Source: Symbiodinium natans (lineage: Eukaryota > Sar > Dinophyceae > Suessiales > Symbiodiniaceae). From it: 64,000 bases of DNA. The stretch's first letter is position 1. Every line of letters begins with the position of its first letter. This document shows positions 11,821 through 23,570 of this stretch, in pieces. The notes under the pieces are model-generated. The model ran no database searches. It saw nothing but the letters and a program-made list of their open reading frames with translations, and had not been told where the DNA came from. The translations under genes were made by a program, and so were the position numbers. The stretch is from contig CAJNDS010002237.1 in the NCBI GenBank assembly GCA_905221605.1, positions 62,001 to 126,000 of the forward strand, in the 5' to 3' direction.

Positions 11821-14160
11821 CTCTTCTCGAGAACGCTCGTATCGTTTCGAGTTCACAAAAGTGTGCACATGATCAAAGAAAAGACACGAAACAAGACACA
11901 CAGAATATGCAGAACACGACCGCCTGGCATCCTCGCCAGTTCCAAACTCGGTTTGGGATGCCGGCCTGATGGGCGATGCAGAAGGCATTGCGTCATGTGC
12001 GTGAATATGCCTGTACACCCTCTTGCGATGTCCAGTCCAAGAATCAGGCAGGGTTGGCAGGAGGAATAGCTGGGCGGTGTATCAAGAAGCTTCGACCGGA
12101 AGGTGAAAGTAGCAGCCCCCAACCAGCGCACCTGGGTCAAAGCTGGTAGGCAACAAATGGCAACAGCATCATCTCCCGTGTATGTCTCTCAGTGCAGACC
12201 GGAGACCAAAAAAACAAGAAGGTCCGTGCTCGGTGCCATCGTGGAGACTTGACCCTCATATGATATGCTTTGCTTCCAGTCAGATGTCAGATGTGGTCCC
12301 GCAGTGTTGTCTCCGCTGCTTCAGCTGATGAAGGTGTTGGTCGAGCATGTGTTGAGACATGTTGGATATGTAGATGCTCCAGAGCTCAAACTGAACATTC
12401 AACATCATTCAACGACTGCTTCTACCACTGAAATCACAGAAGCACGCATGGTCCACAGCACCCCACAAAGCCGCAGAACTCAGCTCTGGCCTGCAACCCA
12501 ACGACGATCACGTCTGCTGAGCCAATTTTGGCGACCTGGGACTTGGACTATTGATGAATATTGGCTACAGGGGTTTTAGGGTACCAGAAATGAACGCGAT
12601 GATGTCGAGAAATCACAAAGGTGGCTGCCCCAAATGCCTGAGAAGGCTACAGAGACCTACAGGGTCTTGACAACCCCAACATACAGTCGGAGTTGGGCTG
12701 AGCTATCTCAATGACTTTAAATCAACGTTCACGGCAAATGTTGCAACATGACGATAATGAAACGTATGTACTGGAGCAAAGTGCACCATGTGAGATGTGA
12801 GGCACACAAAAGTTGTCAAGGCGAATGCTGCAGCTTGAAGAACATCTGCCACGGCAGCCTGGGCTTCCTGGCGTTCAAAGACTTCAACGAAAACACACAG
12901 AGTGCGTCGGAGAAAAAACCATCGTCGCCTCTTCTAAGCCAGCTCCCTGGTCTTTTCTGTGGTCGCTGATGCCACCAACATTCCAGGACAACACGCCGAC
13001 CTGAGTGGAACAATACATGTGAAGATGTGTGAAGATGTGCGAAAAGCGGAGAACGTGCGCACGCACCGAACATGGCACAAAGCTGATGAACATGCCGAAG
13101 CTTGGAATCTGGCTCGTGCTACCTTCCGATTGCACACCCCAGCCTGTGACCCAAACATGATGCAGCCAGCACAACCCTCCCGATTCTGAACAAAGCACCT
13201 TGGCTTTGGAAGAAGTGCTCTGCTCTGCTTCTTGCATGACACGAGTAATGACCTGCACATGATGCAGAAAACACGAACCTTGACACCACACATTTGCATC
13301 TTATGACCTTACACTCTAACCACAACAAGACAGTTCAATGCAAACTGCTGGATGCAAAAAGCATGTCTCTCGGGCCTCATGCTGCTCTTGTTTTCCCAAT
13401 CCCGTGAAATGGTCTAAGTAATTCTCGAGGGGAATGCCTTCAACCTGCACCACAAAAAACAGCAAGGAAAGCGGTGCAACAAATGAAAAGGGTGCCTCCA
13501 AGCCATGGCAGTTCAGCCCACAATGCCATGAAACCTGGCCACGATTGCAGAACCGGTTACAACCAACATAAACGTGCATCAACAGGTCGACCCGTCCTCC
13601 GGCAGTTTTTTTCGGGATCCAGCCGTCGTGCCCGCGCCTTAGAAGCAAAACGTTGCTCTGAACATGAAGTCAAACAAAGTATACATCAAAACCGATGCAC
13701 GGCACAAATCCACCAATATGCGGACTCGTGGCAACAACCCATGCCAGTATCCGGTCACGGCTTGCAGTATTGTTTGCCGTTTTGCGTTGGAATGGTGCTG
13801 CTCCGTCATCTTGCCTTGCCTTTTGTGGTATCATCATGTGAATGCGCGAAATGCAAGTGAATCCATAGAGTGCACAGGTGGCACCGCAAATCGAAACACT
13901 GTGCTTTGCACAGGTCCGAAAGCACAGCTTGAAGCCCGCACAGCGCACAACTGCTTACAGGCGCACAACTGCTTACAGAAACATGCCCCGAAACAGAAAG
14001 CGTCAAAACACCACACGCCCACGCGTTTACTTGGCAAGGGTTGATGCAACAATCATCTGACATGACAGGCTGTCAAAACAAGAGTTCGGGGGACTGTCAA
14101 AAGGCTCTTTCTAATAACGCTTTTTGGTTGACGTATCTCGTGCTCTGACGTCTCTCGTGC
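11821..14160. other. No gene recognised; probably upstream introns of the alpha/beta-hydrolase
   Basis: The hydrolase still lacks its N-terminus, so further small exons probably lie here, but none could be matched to the family by eye. No RNA gene or clear repeat array was seen apart from a duplicated GCACAACTGCTTACAG at 13946-13976. Confidence 0.35.
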
Positions 14161-14203
14161 TTGTGCTTGAAACTGGAATGCCCAAGACACCACAAAAAAC
14201 AAG

Positions 14204-14561
14204 ATCCTCCTCCTCCTCCTCCTCCTCCTCCTCCTCCTCCTCCTCCTCCTCCTCCTCCTCCTCCTCGCCTCCTCCTCCTCCTCCTCCTCCTCCTCCTCCT
14301 CCTCCTCCTCTCCTCCTCCTCCTCCTCCTCCTCCTCCTCCTCCTCCTCCTCCTCCTCGCCTCCTCCTCCTCCTCCTCCTCCTGCTCCTCCTGCTCCCCCT
14401 GCTCCCCCTGCTCCCCCTGCTCCCCCTGCTCCCCCTGCTCCCCCTGCTCCTCCTGCTCCTCCTGCTCCTCCTGCTCCTCCTGCTCCTCCTGCTCCTCCTG
14501 CTTCTCCTGCTCCTCCTGCTCCTCCTGCTCCTCCTGCTCCTCCTGCTCCTCCTGCTCCTCC
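14204..14561. repeat. TCC and CTCCTG/CTCCCC microsatellite, about 360 bp
   Basis: A (TCC)n run at 14204-14380 with a few single-base phase breaks passes into (TGCTCC)n and (TGCTCCCCC)n variants to 14561. It produces long artefactual frames (polySer, polyPro and Leu on plus; polyGlu and Arg on minus). The strand is purely pyrimidine for long stretches, so it could adopt H-DNA. Confidence 0.95.
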
Positions 14562-16710
14562 AATCCTGGGCTTATCCTGCGCTCATCCCTGAAACCCCTG
14601 CCCACTCAGGGGATTCTCCCTTATCCTGAGCTTCGTCCCTAAACCCCAAAACACTGGCCTTTGCTTTGGATGTAGTCAGCACACGGCTCTTGACGTGTGA
14701 CCCGTCTTTGAAGGCTTGTCGGTTGTCTCTTGTGGGCTTTTGCAGAGCATCTCTTTGCTTATCGGTTCTCTCTTTGTGGGCATCTCTTTGAACAACACTT
14801 ATGCTCATAAAAGTTGTTCTGCAGCCTTCCCAATGGCAAGCAATTCCAAAAGGAATAACTTGCTTATCCTACGCTTATCCTTGACTTGTCTTATCCTTTA
14901 CAAATCCTCTAGATTTCTTATGCTTATCTTCTGCAATTCCAGCTTCTCAGGCCTCATGGAGGATAAGCTATGGATAAGCAAACCCCCCCTCCCCCCCACC
15001 CCCCTCCCCCCACTTTATGAGCAAGGTTAGTCTGTGTGCAAATTCAGAGATTTGACAACTTACTCAAAACATCACGCCCCCAATCCCTAGATGAGACAAT
15101 AACGCTGCCCACCTTCTCAGATAATAGCCTGACGACAGTACCCACTCGCTTTCGCCTAATGCTTTCATTACTCACGTTGGAGTAGAATGGAAGTCAGGAC
15201 ATTACCGAGCGGGGTTCTGGAGAAATAATCAAGCATACTTAGCTGATGATGAGTGCGCGCCGCGTCAGACTTCGCTATTCTCGGATAAAATCTGCCAGGG
15301 TACTTATCTGGCTTTCTACATCAGGGAATAGACGCCGAACGTCATGGCATTCCGCAACGCATTCTCACAGTCCTCAGCCTCGACCAAGAGGAGAGGAAGC
15401 TCCAGCGGATGACTCCCCCACTAAGAAGGCGCGGCCGGCTCAGACTAGGAACCAGCCCAAGGGGAGTGGCAAGAGCACAGGGGGCAAAGATCGCACAGAA
15501 GATATTACTCTAGCCAGAATTGCGGTACGCTGTGAGGACTCGCTGAACTCAGTTCAGCAATAGCTCATGGATTTTCTTCCTGGGCACGGGCGAGCTCTCA
15601 GTTCTTCTATTCTTGTGTGCAGAAAAAAGCAAAGATCCATCCGACAACTCCATTCCTCTGCGAACAAGATCCAAGTAATCATGAATCAGCTTGCGGACAG
15701 AGTGGAACAAATCCAGAATAAAGAAGAAATCAGGTCAGATGCAGAAAAGGAGGCTGGATCGAGAAGCCAGAGAATAAGAAGACTGTTGCGGTCTTTCCGT
15801 ACCAAGTTTGGAGTGCACACCAAGACTCCAACATCAAGGACGTGGACCGCACCAGCATTCCGATCGAAGAAGTCCTGGCGCTACTCAAAGCTAGCCAGGA
15901 GGCACTAATGGTTACGCGCTTCTCTCCTTCGAGACCCGTCGCAGCCAAGATGGAAGGAGGTCCAGCGCGAGCAAATGTTCAAATTCGCATTCAGAATATA
16001 AAAGAAGGCAGCAGCCAATGCCCTCAATCAGATGGCGTGAAACACTGTGCTACACTAGAGACTAATCTGAAGAACGCAAATTTGCAGAGGGAAGCCCAGC
16101 AGCCAGGCAACTCCAAGAGAGTATTTGAGTCGTAGACTCTCATTCACAAAGGCTACGATGAGCCCACGCCCGACAACCCTCAGTGGAGCCAGCAGAAATC
16201 AACTCTGCACCACGCGCGCTCCTAGACAACTTAGATGTCACTTTTCGCTTAATTGCTCAGGTCAAAAATGGCAATCAGCAGCCACCTCAGCACAATTGCC
16301 AGCGACTCACTTCGCTCTCCCACTCCTGCTCTACTCTGCTCCAACTCTTCTGCTCCTCTTCTCCCATTCTCTCCAATTCAGAGTCTTACGGAGCGCCATC
16401 GATGTGTAACAAGCTGTGGGGCAGAGACCCTTGACGCAGGAGGCGAACAGCCTGCAAACATTGGGAAACTGTGTGGTGTTGGACATGAGTCCGCACATCG
16501 GTCCATGTCTGTATGCGCCGCAGCAAAAGAGTTTCGCCGACTCGACACAATGCACAGTTGCTCGTAAATGTAAGATGGCATCAAGTGCTAGGGGAGCACC
16601 TCTTTGTGGCGTGCCGGAAGCTGCTCACCAGTTAGGGATGTTACCTGCCAGGATAATTTATAACTGGAAGGCGGGTGCAAAGTGAAAAGCTGACAGCACC
16701 CTAAGCGCTT
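14562..16710. other. Low-coding region with a possible decayed plus-strand coding sequence (15.25-16.13 kb) and an HTH-like scrap (16572-16685)
   Basis: Between 15246 and 16135 the plus strand has successive open stretches broken by stops and frameshifts, with charged, coiled-coil-like text (NQLADRVEQIQNKEE). At 16572-16685 a short frame reads GVPEAAHQLGMLPARIIYNW, resembling the helix-turn-helix of transposase or homeodomain-like N-termini (EAA..LG....YNW). Both look like relics; no family can be named. A C-rich run lies at 14986-15011. Confidence 0.3.
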
Positions 16711-16904
16711 CCCAGCCGGTCCCCCAGGCCAGCGCTAGGCGAACTCTCCACCGCTTAACTTCGGAGGTCAGAAGAGATCACGTGCATTCGGTGAGATATG
16801 GCCGTCAGCGACTCTACAGTCATTTTCTGCCTTCAAGGTTGTATCGCTGGACTTCTTTTGTTCTATCCGAACCTTTGAGCCACATGGCCACTGCTGCAAG
16901 TAGA

Positions 16905-17062
16905 AGCAGGAGAGCAGCAGAAGAGCAGAAGCAGAAGTAGGAGGAGGAGCAGAAGCAGAAGCAGGAGGAGGAGCAGAAGCAGAAGCAGGAGCAGGAGCAG
17001 CAGGAGGACGGAGTAGGAGAAGCAGGAAGAGTAGGAGTAGGAGCAGGAGCAGAAGGCAGAGC
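16905..17062. repeat. AGAAGCAGGAGGAGG purine-rich minisatellite
   Basis: Imperfect GAGCAGAAGCAG and AGGAGG units. Frames on the minus strand (Leu/Cys/Ser runs) are artefacts of the repeat. Confidence 0.85.
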
Positions 17063-17535
17063 CAAACAAAAAAACCTGCTGGGCAGTCTGCAGCGTAGGC
17101 TGCAGGCCTTTTTTTATATAGCGGACGCCCCTTTACCACATCAGCAGCACAGTGGGCCGGTCTATTGCGACGAGGTGAAACGATCGAGCTGCTTGCAGGA
17201 GCAACACAACAAACAAAACACAACACCACACCCAAAGGAAAGCAAAGCAACCACAATCGACTCCTACGGTGAAACGGCCCTCTCTCAGAACACGAAGAGG
17301 TCGTGGTAGACCAGTATTGACAGAATTCGTGCCGTGTTGAAAGAGCACAGAGTGCGGTTCGCAAAATGCGAACTATTTGCCAGATCAAAACCACCTTCCA
17401 CGCTAATCCGGTTTTCCCCTCGCCCAGGTCCTTCTTATTCCTGCAGTAGCCGTGACTGCCAGGCGATTTGGTTGCCTCGGTGGGAGGCACGCGATGCCGA
17501 TGCTACGACAGACGCTGGTCGGTCCGCTTTCCTGG

Positions 17536-17605
17536 GCGAGGTGTCGGACGCCACCTCACTCGGGGAGGGGTGAGTGCTCGGGTGCGAGGTGTCGGACGCC
17601 ACCTC
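17536..17605. repeat. Two copies of a hairpin-forming 22-mer
   Basis: The block GCGAGGTGTCGG..CCACCTC occurs at 17536-17557 and 17584-17605, period 48. Each contains GAGGTG and its complement CACCTC around an 8-base loop. Function unknown. Confidence 0.7.
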
Positions 17606-17609
17606 CCCT

Positions 17610-19265
17610 TCAGAGAGTGTGGCGCATCGGGGTGTTCTTGAGCTCCGCAAGCTTCACTTTTGCCGCATGCCACAAAGCCTTCGCAGTGTGGCCGACCTCC
17701 TGATGTGTCACAACCTTGCCGTTGTCCAGATTGAGAGGGAAAGTCCGGACCGCGACAAGCGCCTCAGGCGTCGGGTCGCCCGGCTTCTGGTTGAAATACA
17801 CATGGCGTTGGAAGCAGTCGACACGCAGAAAGAGCTCGATTCTGCTGGCAAACAGCAATGCACGGCCGCCTTTTTCTTTTGAAATGGGCGCCTCTTTACT
17901 GCGTCAGCAGCACAGTAGGCCGGTCCAGCGCCATTGAAGGGGCTTTTATTCTTATTCGCGCCCACAGCGAGGCCTTTGTGGGATGCCCAATGTGCTGTTA
18001 CGGCATCGTACCACTCCCTTTTTTGTTTTGAGGGCCTTTTGCTGGGAAAGGGACAAAGCCCTGCCAACGCGCGCTGTCCATGGAAGGGAACTGGAACGGC
18101 ACACACAGATCCACTTCTCGCAGAGTGGCCAGGTTAGTGGTTTCGAGCTCTGAGAAGCGCCAGTCATGGACTTGTAGTGCAGTATCTTGGCAGTCTTCCT
18201 CCGAAGAGCTGCGCACCTCTTCCATGGGCTGAGTCTCTCCCCAGTCAGCAGGGGCTCCAGGGCCGGACGCAGTTGCAAGGCAGTGCAACGGGGGAACCAT
18301 TGGACTTCGTCTTGCAATCTGGCCATTCAAGGTTAAAGGTCGCCCAAAAGTGTTCGAGGTCCTGGCTCGCAACGCATGCCGCAAGTGCATAGCACATCGC
18401 TTCAAGGAAGTTGAGCGGGGCGGTAGTCGGGTCAAATGCATGATATCGTTGGTGCCCTAAGGCTTGCCACGCATCAAGCTTCACCCTGATGTATGCGTTA
18501 ATCTTGGGGTTCTGCGCAACCCTAGCTTCCAAGGGCGATGACTGTGCCGCTTTAGCCCATGCTCGTAGACTCGCTTGGGGGACTTGACCTTGAAAAATCG
18601 GCCGCCCTTGATCATCCAACCTGACTGAGGGGTCCCAGCCAACAGGGCCACGGCAGCACATTTCCCTGCAAGTCGGTTATCGTGCTTTTCCTTGTTTGTC
18701 GTGAGCCCAAAACAACTGGCAGACCACCTGCGCGCGAAAAGCGGCGAAAACTGGTGCGCGTCGAAGGCTTACAAGAGCCAGCCAGTAGTCAGGGTCCAGA
18801 GCCATGGCGGGAAACTTGGCCTTCGCACGTCCGGCATCGAAGACCGAGGAGAAGAGATCGCGCGATGTTTGGGCGGGAGTGCAAAACCCAAATCCGATTT
18901 TTGACTCCTGTAGATTGGCTACCGAGAGTTGGGGCGCCGTGCAATCGAGGAGGGCGGAGAGGTCAAGGAAGTCGAGAGCTCTCGCAATTTTGAGGCAAAC
19001 CGGGATGATGGGGTTGCAGAGATGCAGCGGGGTGTCCGGCAGGTTCACCAAATGTTTTGCAACCTGCAGGAGGTGCTCAGGACCAAAGAAGCGTGGGTGG
19101 ATCCTGTAACAGTTGCTCATACGCCCGGTACGCCTTCCTCGGTGGATCCTGTAACAGTTGCTCATACGCCCGGTACGCCTAGCGGCCCTGTGTTCATAGG
19201 TGCCTTCTTGACTTTAGCCTTGCCCTTCCTGGGCGGGGCCAACAGCTGCGTGCTTCCGAAAGGGT
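17610..19265 (-). pseudogene. Decayed protein-coding block, unknown family
   Basis: Minus-strand frame 19165-18245 is open except for one in-frame TAA at 18674. It reads through ARALDFLDLSALLDC, FPAMALDPDYWLALVSL, then CCRGPVGWDPSVRLDDQG, KINAYIRVKLDAWQALGH and NFLEAMCYALAACVASQDLE. Around 18260-18290 the meaningful frame shifts into one reading GETQPMEEVRSSSEED and ELETTNLATLREVDLCV down to about 18000. A further piece at 17858-17610 has VDCFQRHVYFNQKPGDPTPE, and a Lys-rich piece (PRKGKAKVKKAP) lies at 19190-19265. Composition suggests real ancestral coding sequence, now a pseudogene or a set of exons. I do not recognise the family. Confidence 0.4.
19096..19180. repeat. 40-bp direct tandem duplication
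   Basis: GGTGGATCCTGTAACAG...CGGTACGCCT occurs at 19096-19135 and again at 19141-19180 with no differences seen, separated by TCCTC. Confidence 0.9.
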
Positions 19266-20070
19266 GCTCTAAACACAAGGAAGCGCCACTCTGACTTTCT
19301 TGTCACAGGTCCAACAACACATCTTTCCATGGACCTCGCATGGCTCGGATTGCCCACAAAGGGCCAGATCCCGGTGAGCGAGCAGGTAGCGCGCGCAAAA
19401 CCAGCCTCCCCATCGCAAAGAAAGCCCGAAGCCTTGCAAGTGACGAAGACACAGACACCAAAGGTGGGTCTGCTCCTTGAGTTTGTACCATCTCTCTTCG
19501 CACGTCGCTGCGGCTACTGCCGAAATTTCACGCATAGTCTGTGCTTGTCACTATCTGGAAGTTGCACCTTTGTCATGCATACAGGGGAGGCCCACACACG
19601 AAGCCAGAATTGCCTAGGTTTTTCGACCCCAGATTTGGAGGTCACAGAATCACAGCTGCAAGCCTCACGCGCACACTGCCTTCTGCTTCCACTGTCTGAT
19701 ACACTTCCAGCAAAAAGTCACGTGCTCTTCCCGCAACTCTACCACTTACGCGGCGTCGCTACTCAAGATTAGAGGGGCACCTACTCTAGCCCTGGCGGAG
19801 TCGGCGTGACAAGCCTCGGCGGAATCGGCGGAGTTTTACCAATAGAGTGCCGTGGAGTCCTAGGTTTCCCGGAATAACAAAGCATTAATGTTTTTTAATT
19901 CGGGAACACAACGACTCCGCCGTTCGCGGGCAGGCTCGCCACCTTGGTCCGTTTTGCTAAGACTCTACGGGGGTGGAGGGCCTCCATCACGCAGCAGGAA
20001 AGTGACCTTCGCTATGTTCTCAAGCAGGTTAAGCCGAGGCAGGAACTCGGTCTCCTAGCACTTGATGTGG
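19266..20070. other. No supported gene; possible plus-strand exon at about 19312-19464
   Basis: Text ending KPEALQVTKTQTPK stops at AAG|GTGGGT, a good donor, but no family match was made. The remainder shows nothing identifiable. Confidence 0.25.
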
Positions 20071-20079
20071 AAATCAAGC

Positions 20080-20425
20080 CCCCTTCCCAGCCTCTTCAAA
20101 ACACAGTCAAGCCCCTCCCAACCCTTTCAAAAGAGGTCAAACCCAACCCAGCCCCTTCATAGCATGATCAAACCCGCCCAAGCCCACCCATATCCACCCG
20201 GAAGCTACCCCAGCGCTTTCAAAACACGGTCAAACCATCCCAGCCCCGTCAAAGCATGGTCAAAAACCACCTCGAAGCCATCCCACCTTCAAAACATGGT
20301 CAAACCCAGCCCACCCACCCGCACCCCTTCGAGTCCATTCAAAACACGGTCAAACCCACCCCAGTCCATTCAAAGCATGGTCAAACCCAGCCAAACCCAC
20401 CCCCAAACCCACGCCGAACCAAACC
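20080..20425. repeat. Diverged minisatellite with GGTCAAACCC / TTCAAAACA core
   Basis: About nine units of 30-45 bp share a core TTCAAARCAYGGTCAAACCC followed by C/A-rich filler. Unit length varies, so it is an old array. Confidence 0.75.
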
Positions 20426-20831
20426 CAGCAAACCCTGTCGCTGGGCCTCAAAATCTTCTTGCCAAAAAAACTTTCATTCTGGCAATGTCAAGCAAACGAC
20501 TGACTCTGCACAACGGTAGAAAACGTTGAGGCCACGTTAGTCAACTTCCCAAAGCTTGAAGCGTGACTTCTATCCACAGAAAACACCAACAAAGACCTGC
20601 AGCTCAACTGGCGGGCCAGCAGCATTGCCAGAACGAAGTCCAAGTTACGAGAAAGTCGAGCGACCCCCCCCGCTCAGGACCGCAAAACACAAAGCAACTC
20701 TGACTTCGCAGGACGGGCCTCACAGCAGGACAGACCAAGCCTGGTCTTCTCCACTTTCTTCCACAGGCTTCGAAGGACAACAAGAAACTGAGCGTGGAAT
20801 TTAGCTCTTCCCTTCGATTCTTAGGGAGAGC

Positions 20832-21671
20832 GTCAGCCAAGTCAACGCTGCCAGAAACCTTCAATTCCAACTCTTCCCTGAACTCCAACAAGAAAACCGC
20901 CTCTCAGTCGAAGCCTTCGGGAGGGAGCTTTGAAGTTTTCGTCCTCTCTTCAAAGCCTTTGAAGCCTTCGAAGGCCCCTTCGTTCTTATCAGCCGAAGAG
21001 AGACTTCAGACCTTCAGCGCAAAGGGGCTTTGAAGCCTCCCCTTCGACCCAGCGCGAAGGGGCTTCGAAGCCCCTCCTTCGACCCTTCGCCTCGGATCCT
21101 GCCTGCAAGCATACAAAGGCGGGCGTGGCTGCAGCTTCCAACAATCTCAAGACAAGTGCCTCGGTCTCTTTTGACCAACACTAGCAGGATCATGAGATCC
21201 TCGCCAGGACATAACACAACCAAAGCACCAGACCTTTGACTAGAAGGGCAAAAGCAGGCTGCTGATCGTCTTGAGCTGCAGCCATGCTGCACAAACGTCC
21301 ATGAAAGCCAGAAATAGTGGCAAGCAGGATCTGAGGACTCCCTCCCCCTTCGATGCTTCGTCCTCACCTTCGAAGCCTTCCAAGTTCCCTTCGTCCTTAC
21401 TCTTCGAAGCCTTCGAAGCCTCCCCCCTTCGTCCTTGCCCGAAGTTTTGAAGCGTCTTCACCTTCGAAGCCTTTCGAAGCCTCTCCTCGTCCTTGCCTTC
21501 GAAGTCTTCGAAGCCTCTTCGCTCTCACCTTTGAAGCTTTCGAAACCATCGCTTCTGCAATTTGGAGTTTCGGACCTCAGCTTGAAGGCTTCGACTGAGA
21601 GGCGGTTTTTTTTGTTGGAGTTCAGGGAAGATTTGGAATTGAAGGTTTCCGACAGCGTTGACTTGGCTGAC
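20832..21671. repeat. Fold-back element: 88-bp inverted arms around a CTTCGAAG-rich loop
   Basis: The left arm (20832-20918) begins GTCAGCCAAGTCAACGCTG and ends CAGTCGAAGCCTTC. The right arm (21584-21671) is its reverse complement with only a few mismatches and a slightly longer T run. The loop of about 665 bp contains many CTTCGAAG and CCTTCGAAGCC palindromic units (20930-21060, 21350-21530). No transposase is present, so this is a candidate non-autonomous fold-back or MITE-like element. Confidence 0.75.
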
Positions 21672-22074
21672 TTCGGTGCATGCTGCCCCTCTGTGAAAAG
21701 CAGAGTCGCAAGCACTCGCTTTCTTTTTCCTTGAGCCAAAGCGAGCGCGGTCTCAGCTATTGGACTCCGAACTGTGTGAAACACATGAACCACATTCCCA
21801 AACTGTCACTGCTCAGCTTCTGCAAGAACAAAACACAAACGAACGATACGAGACGTGACGAAACGCAAGTGCAGTCACTCTCGTCCACAAAACTCACAAG
21901 TGCAGACACTCAAAAGCAGAAAACTCCCTACCTGCATGCGCCAGACAGCTACCTGTACATCAGGACAACAAAGAAACATGGATTTTTCGCCTGCACGCTG
22001 CGAGCGTAGCCACCCGAAGGGGCTGTAGGTTAAAGTGAAACGGACTAAAACTGTAGGGGTGAAACTGCCGGCTA

Positions 22075-23570
22075 TCCATGCCCTCAGTTCATGACGAACC
22101 GCTGTCCCTCAACCGATGTGCCGGACATGTCCTTTTTAGACCAAGTCGTGGCCCGAAACAAACAAAGACTTGGTCAAGGCGGCTGCCTCTTGCTTGCACA
22201 GCTTATCGGGAGGTGATCCTCTCCGACGGGGTGGTCAATCCCCTTAGACCGAGTCATAGTCGATTGAGGCCTAAAACCACGCTCGTCTCGGTATGCTCAC
22301 CTTCTGCAAAGGATCCAGGCCCTCAAATCATGTTCGAGGCCGCTATCCTCATCATGTGAGACTTGACATTTCTTCCAAACCCAGTCGTAGCCGTTGCTCA
22401 TAGACTGTGGTCGAGGTGTTTTTTTTATGCCGCCGTTACTTCCTTACCCCTCACTTGGGAGTCGCGATCCATGCCCTCAAACCTTAGTCAGGGCCGCTAC
22501 CCTCAACCGAAGTGAGGCCCACTTCCTACTACCAAGTATAGGCTGATTGCTTCGCGCACTTGGTGAGGCAATGTTGTTCACAGTGAAACAGTGAGGTCTC
22601 ATAAAGGACACTCGTCCCAGCTACTCCGAAGTTCGTCAGCAGCTCCGGCGTTCTCGCTCTTACTAACCGTGCCTTGCTGATCCTCCCCAGAATAGCGTCG
22701 CCCTGGCTTTCTCGCTCTTACTCACCAGTCGACAAGTAAACGCCTCACACACGAATGCTTCACTGTAAAGTCATCTTGGGGACTTGAGGCACTTCCGGAA
22801 CACCGTCCGGTTCTTGCCTCCAGGCACTGGCCAGCGTCCCACCATCCAGCTCATGGAGTTTGCAGCATTTCTGTCATGGCTATGGCCTAACATGTCCCTC
22901 AGACCATTGTCGAGGCCGAAATGCTTTGTCTCTTTTGTATTTTGCTGTTTCTCGGCACCTCGTCATGGTGCCGTTACATCCTTTCATGTTGCCTTAGCCA
23001 GAAAGAAATGTTCCCATGGGTTCATGTGCAAGTATCACCCAGCTCACACATTCAGGATGCCCCATGCTTGTTTGACTCTGGCATTCTCACTCATTGAGCA
23101 CATGCTGGGCTCCACGGTGGCCTGCTCCCAGCTGCCTTCTGTCGCACCGGCTCCGCAGAGGCTATTCTCACTAGCTGCTTGTTCCGCTCTGTGCCCAGTT
23201 GCATCAGCCATGTTAATATGCTGCACGCGGTGCTCTCCTCAAGAGATCCTGAAAGACCCAGGACTCAATTCCGGCAAGCCTACTTGTAGTGCCCGGCTTG
23301 CCTATTCACCGTCGTATTGTTGGCGAGGTCGACTACTCGCGGAATTAGCTGTCCCTGCTCATGCCCATTGGCTTGTGCTGCAGAGCTGCAGCCTGACTGG
23401 TCATGTCCCTCAACCGCAGCGAGGCCGGACGTTCTTACTTATCATCCCTTTCCCTCAGCCGAGGGGAGGCCATAACTGATTATTTTTCTCGTAGCCGCAG
23501 CGAGGCCAACAGTCTTAACTCACCGATCCTTGGCCCTCAGCCGAGGCCAACCCATTATTTTCCCTCATGC
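22075..23570. repeat. Dispersed diverged repeat, CCCTCAACCG..GAGGCC type
   Basis: Short motifs such as CCCTCAACCGAAGTGAGGCC, CCCTCAACCGCAGCGAGGCC and CCCTCAGCCGAGGGGAGGCC recur at irregular spacing, most densely at 23400-23560. No convincing gene lies within; open frames translate the repeat. Confidence 0.6.

Noticed and set aside
14204-14561. Long plus frames of polySer/polyPro and a minus polyGlu frame
   Set aside because: Pure translation of a TCC/CTCCTG microsatellite in every frame.
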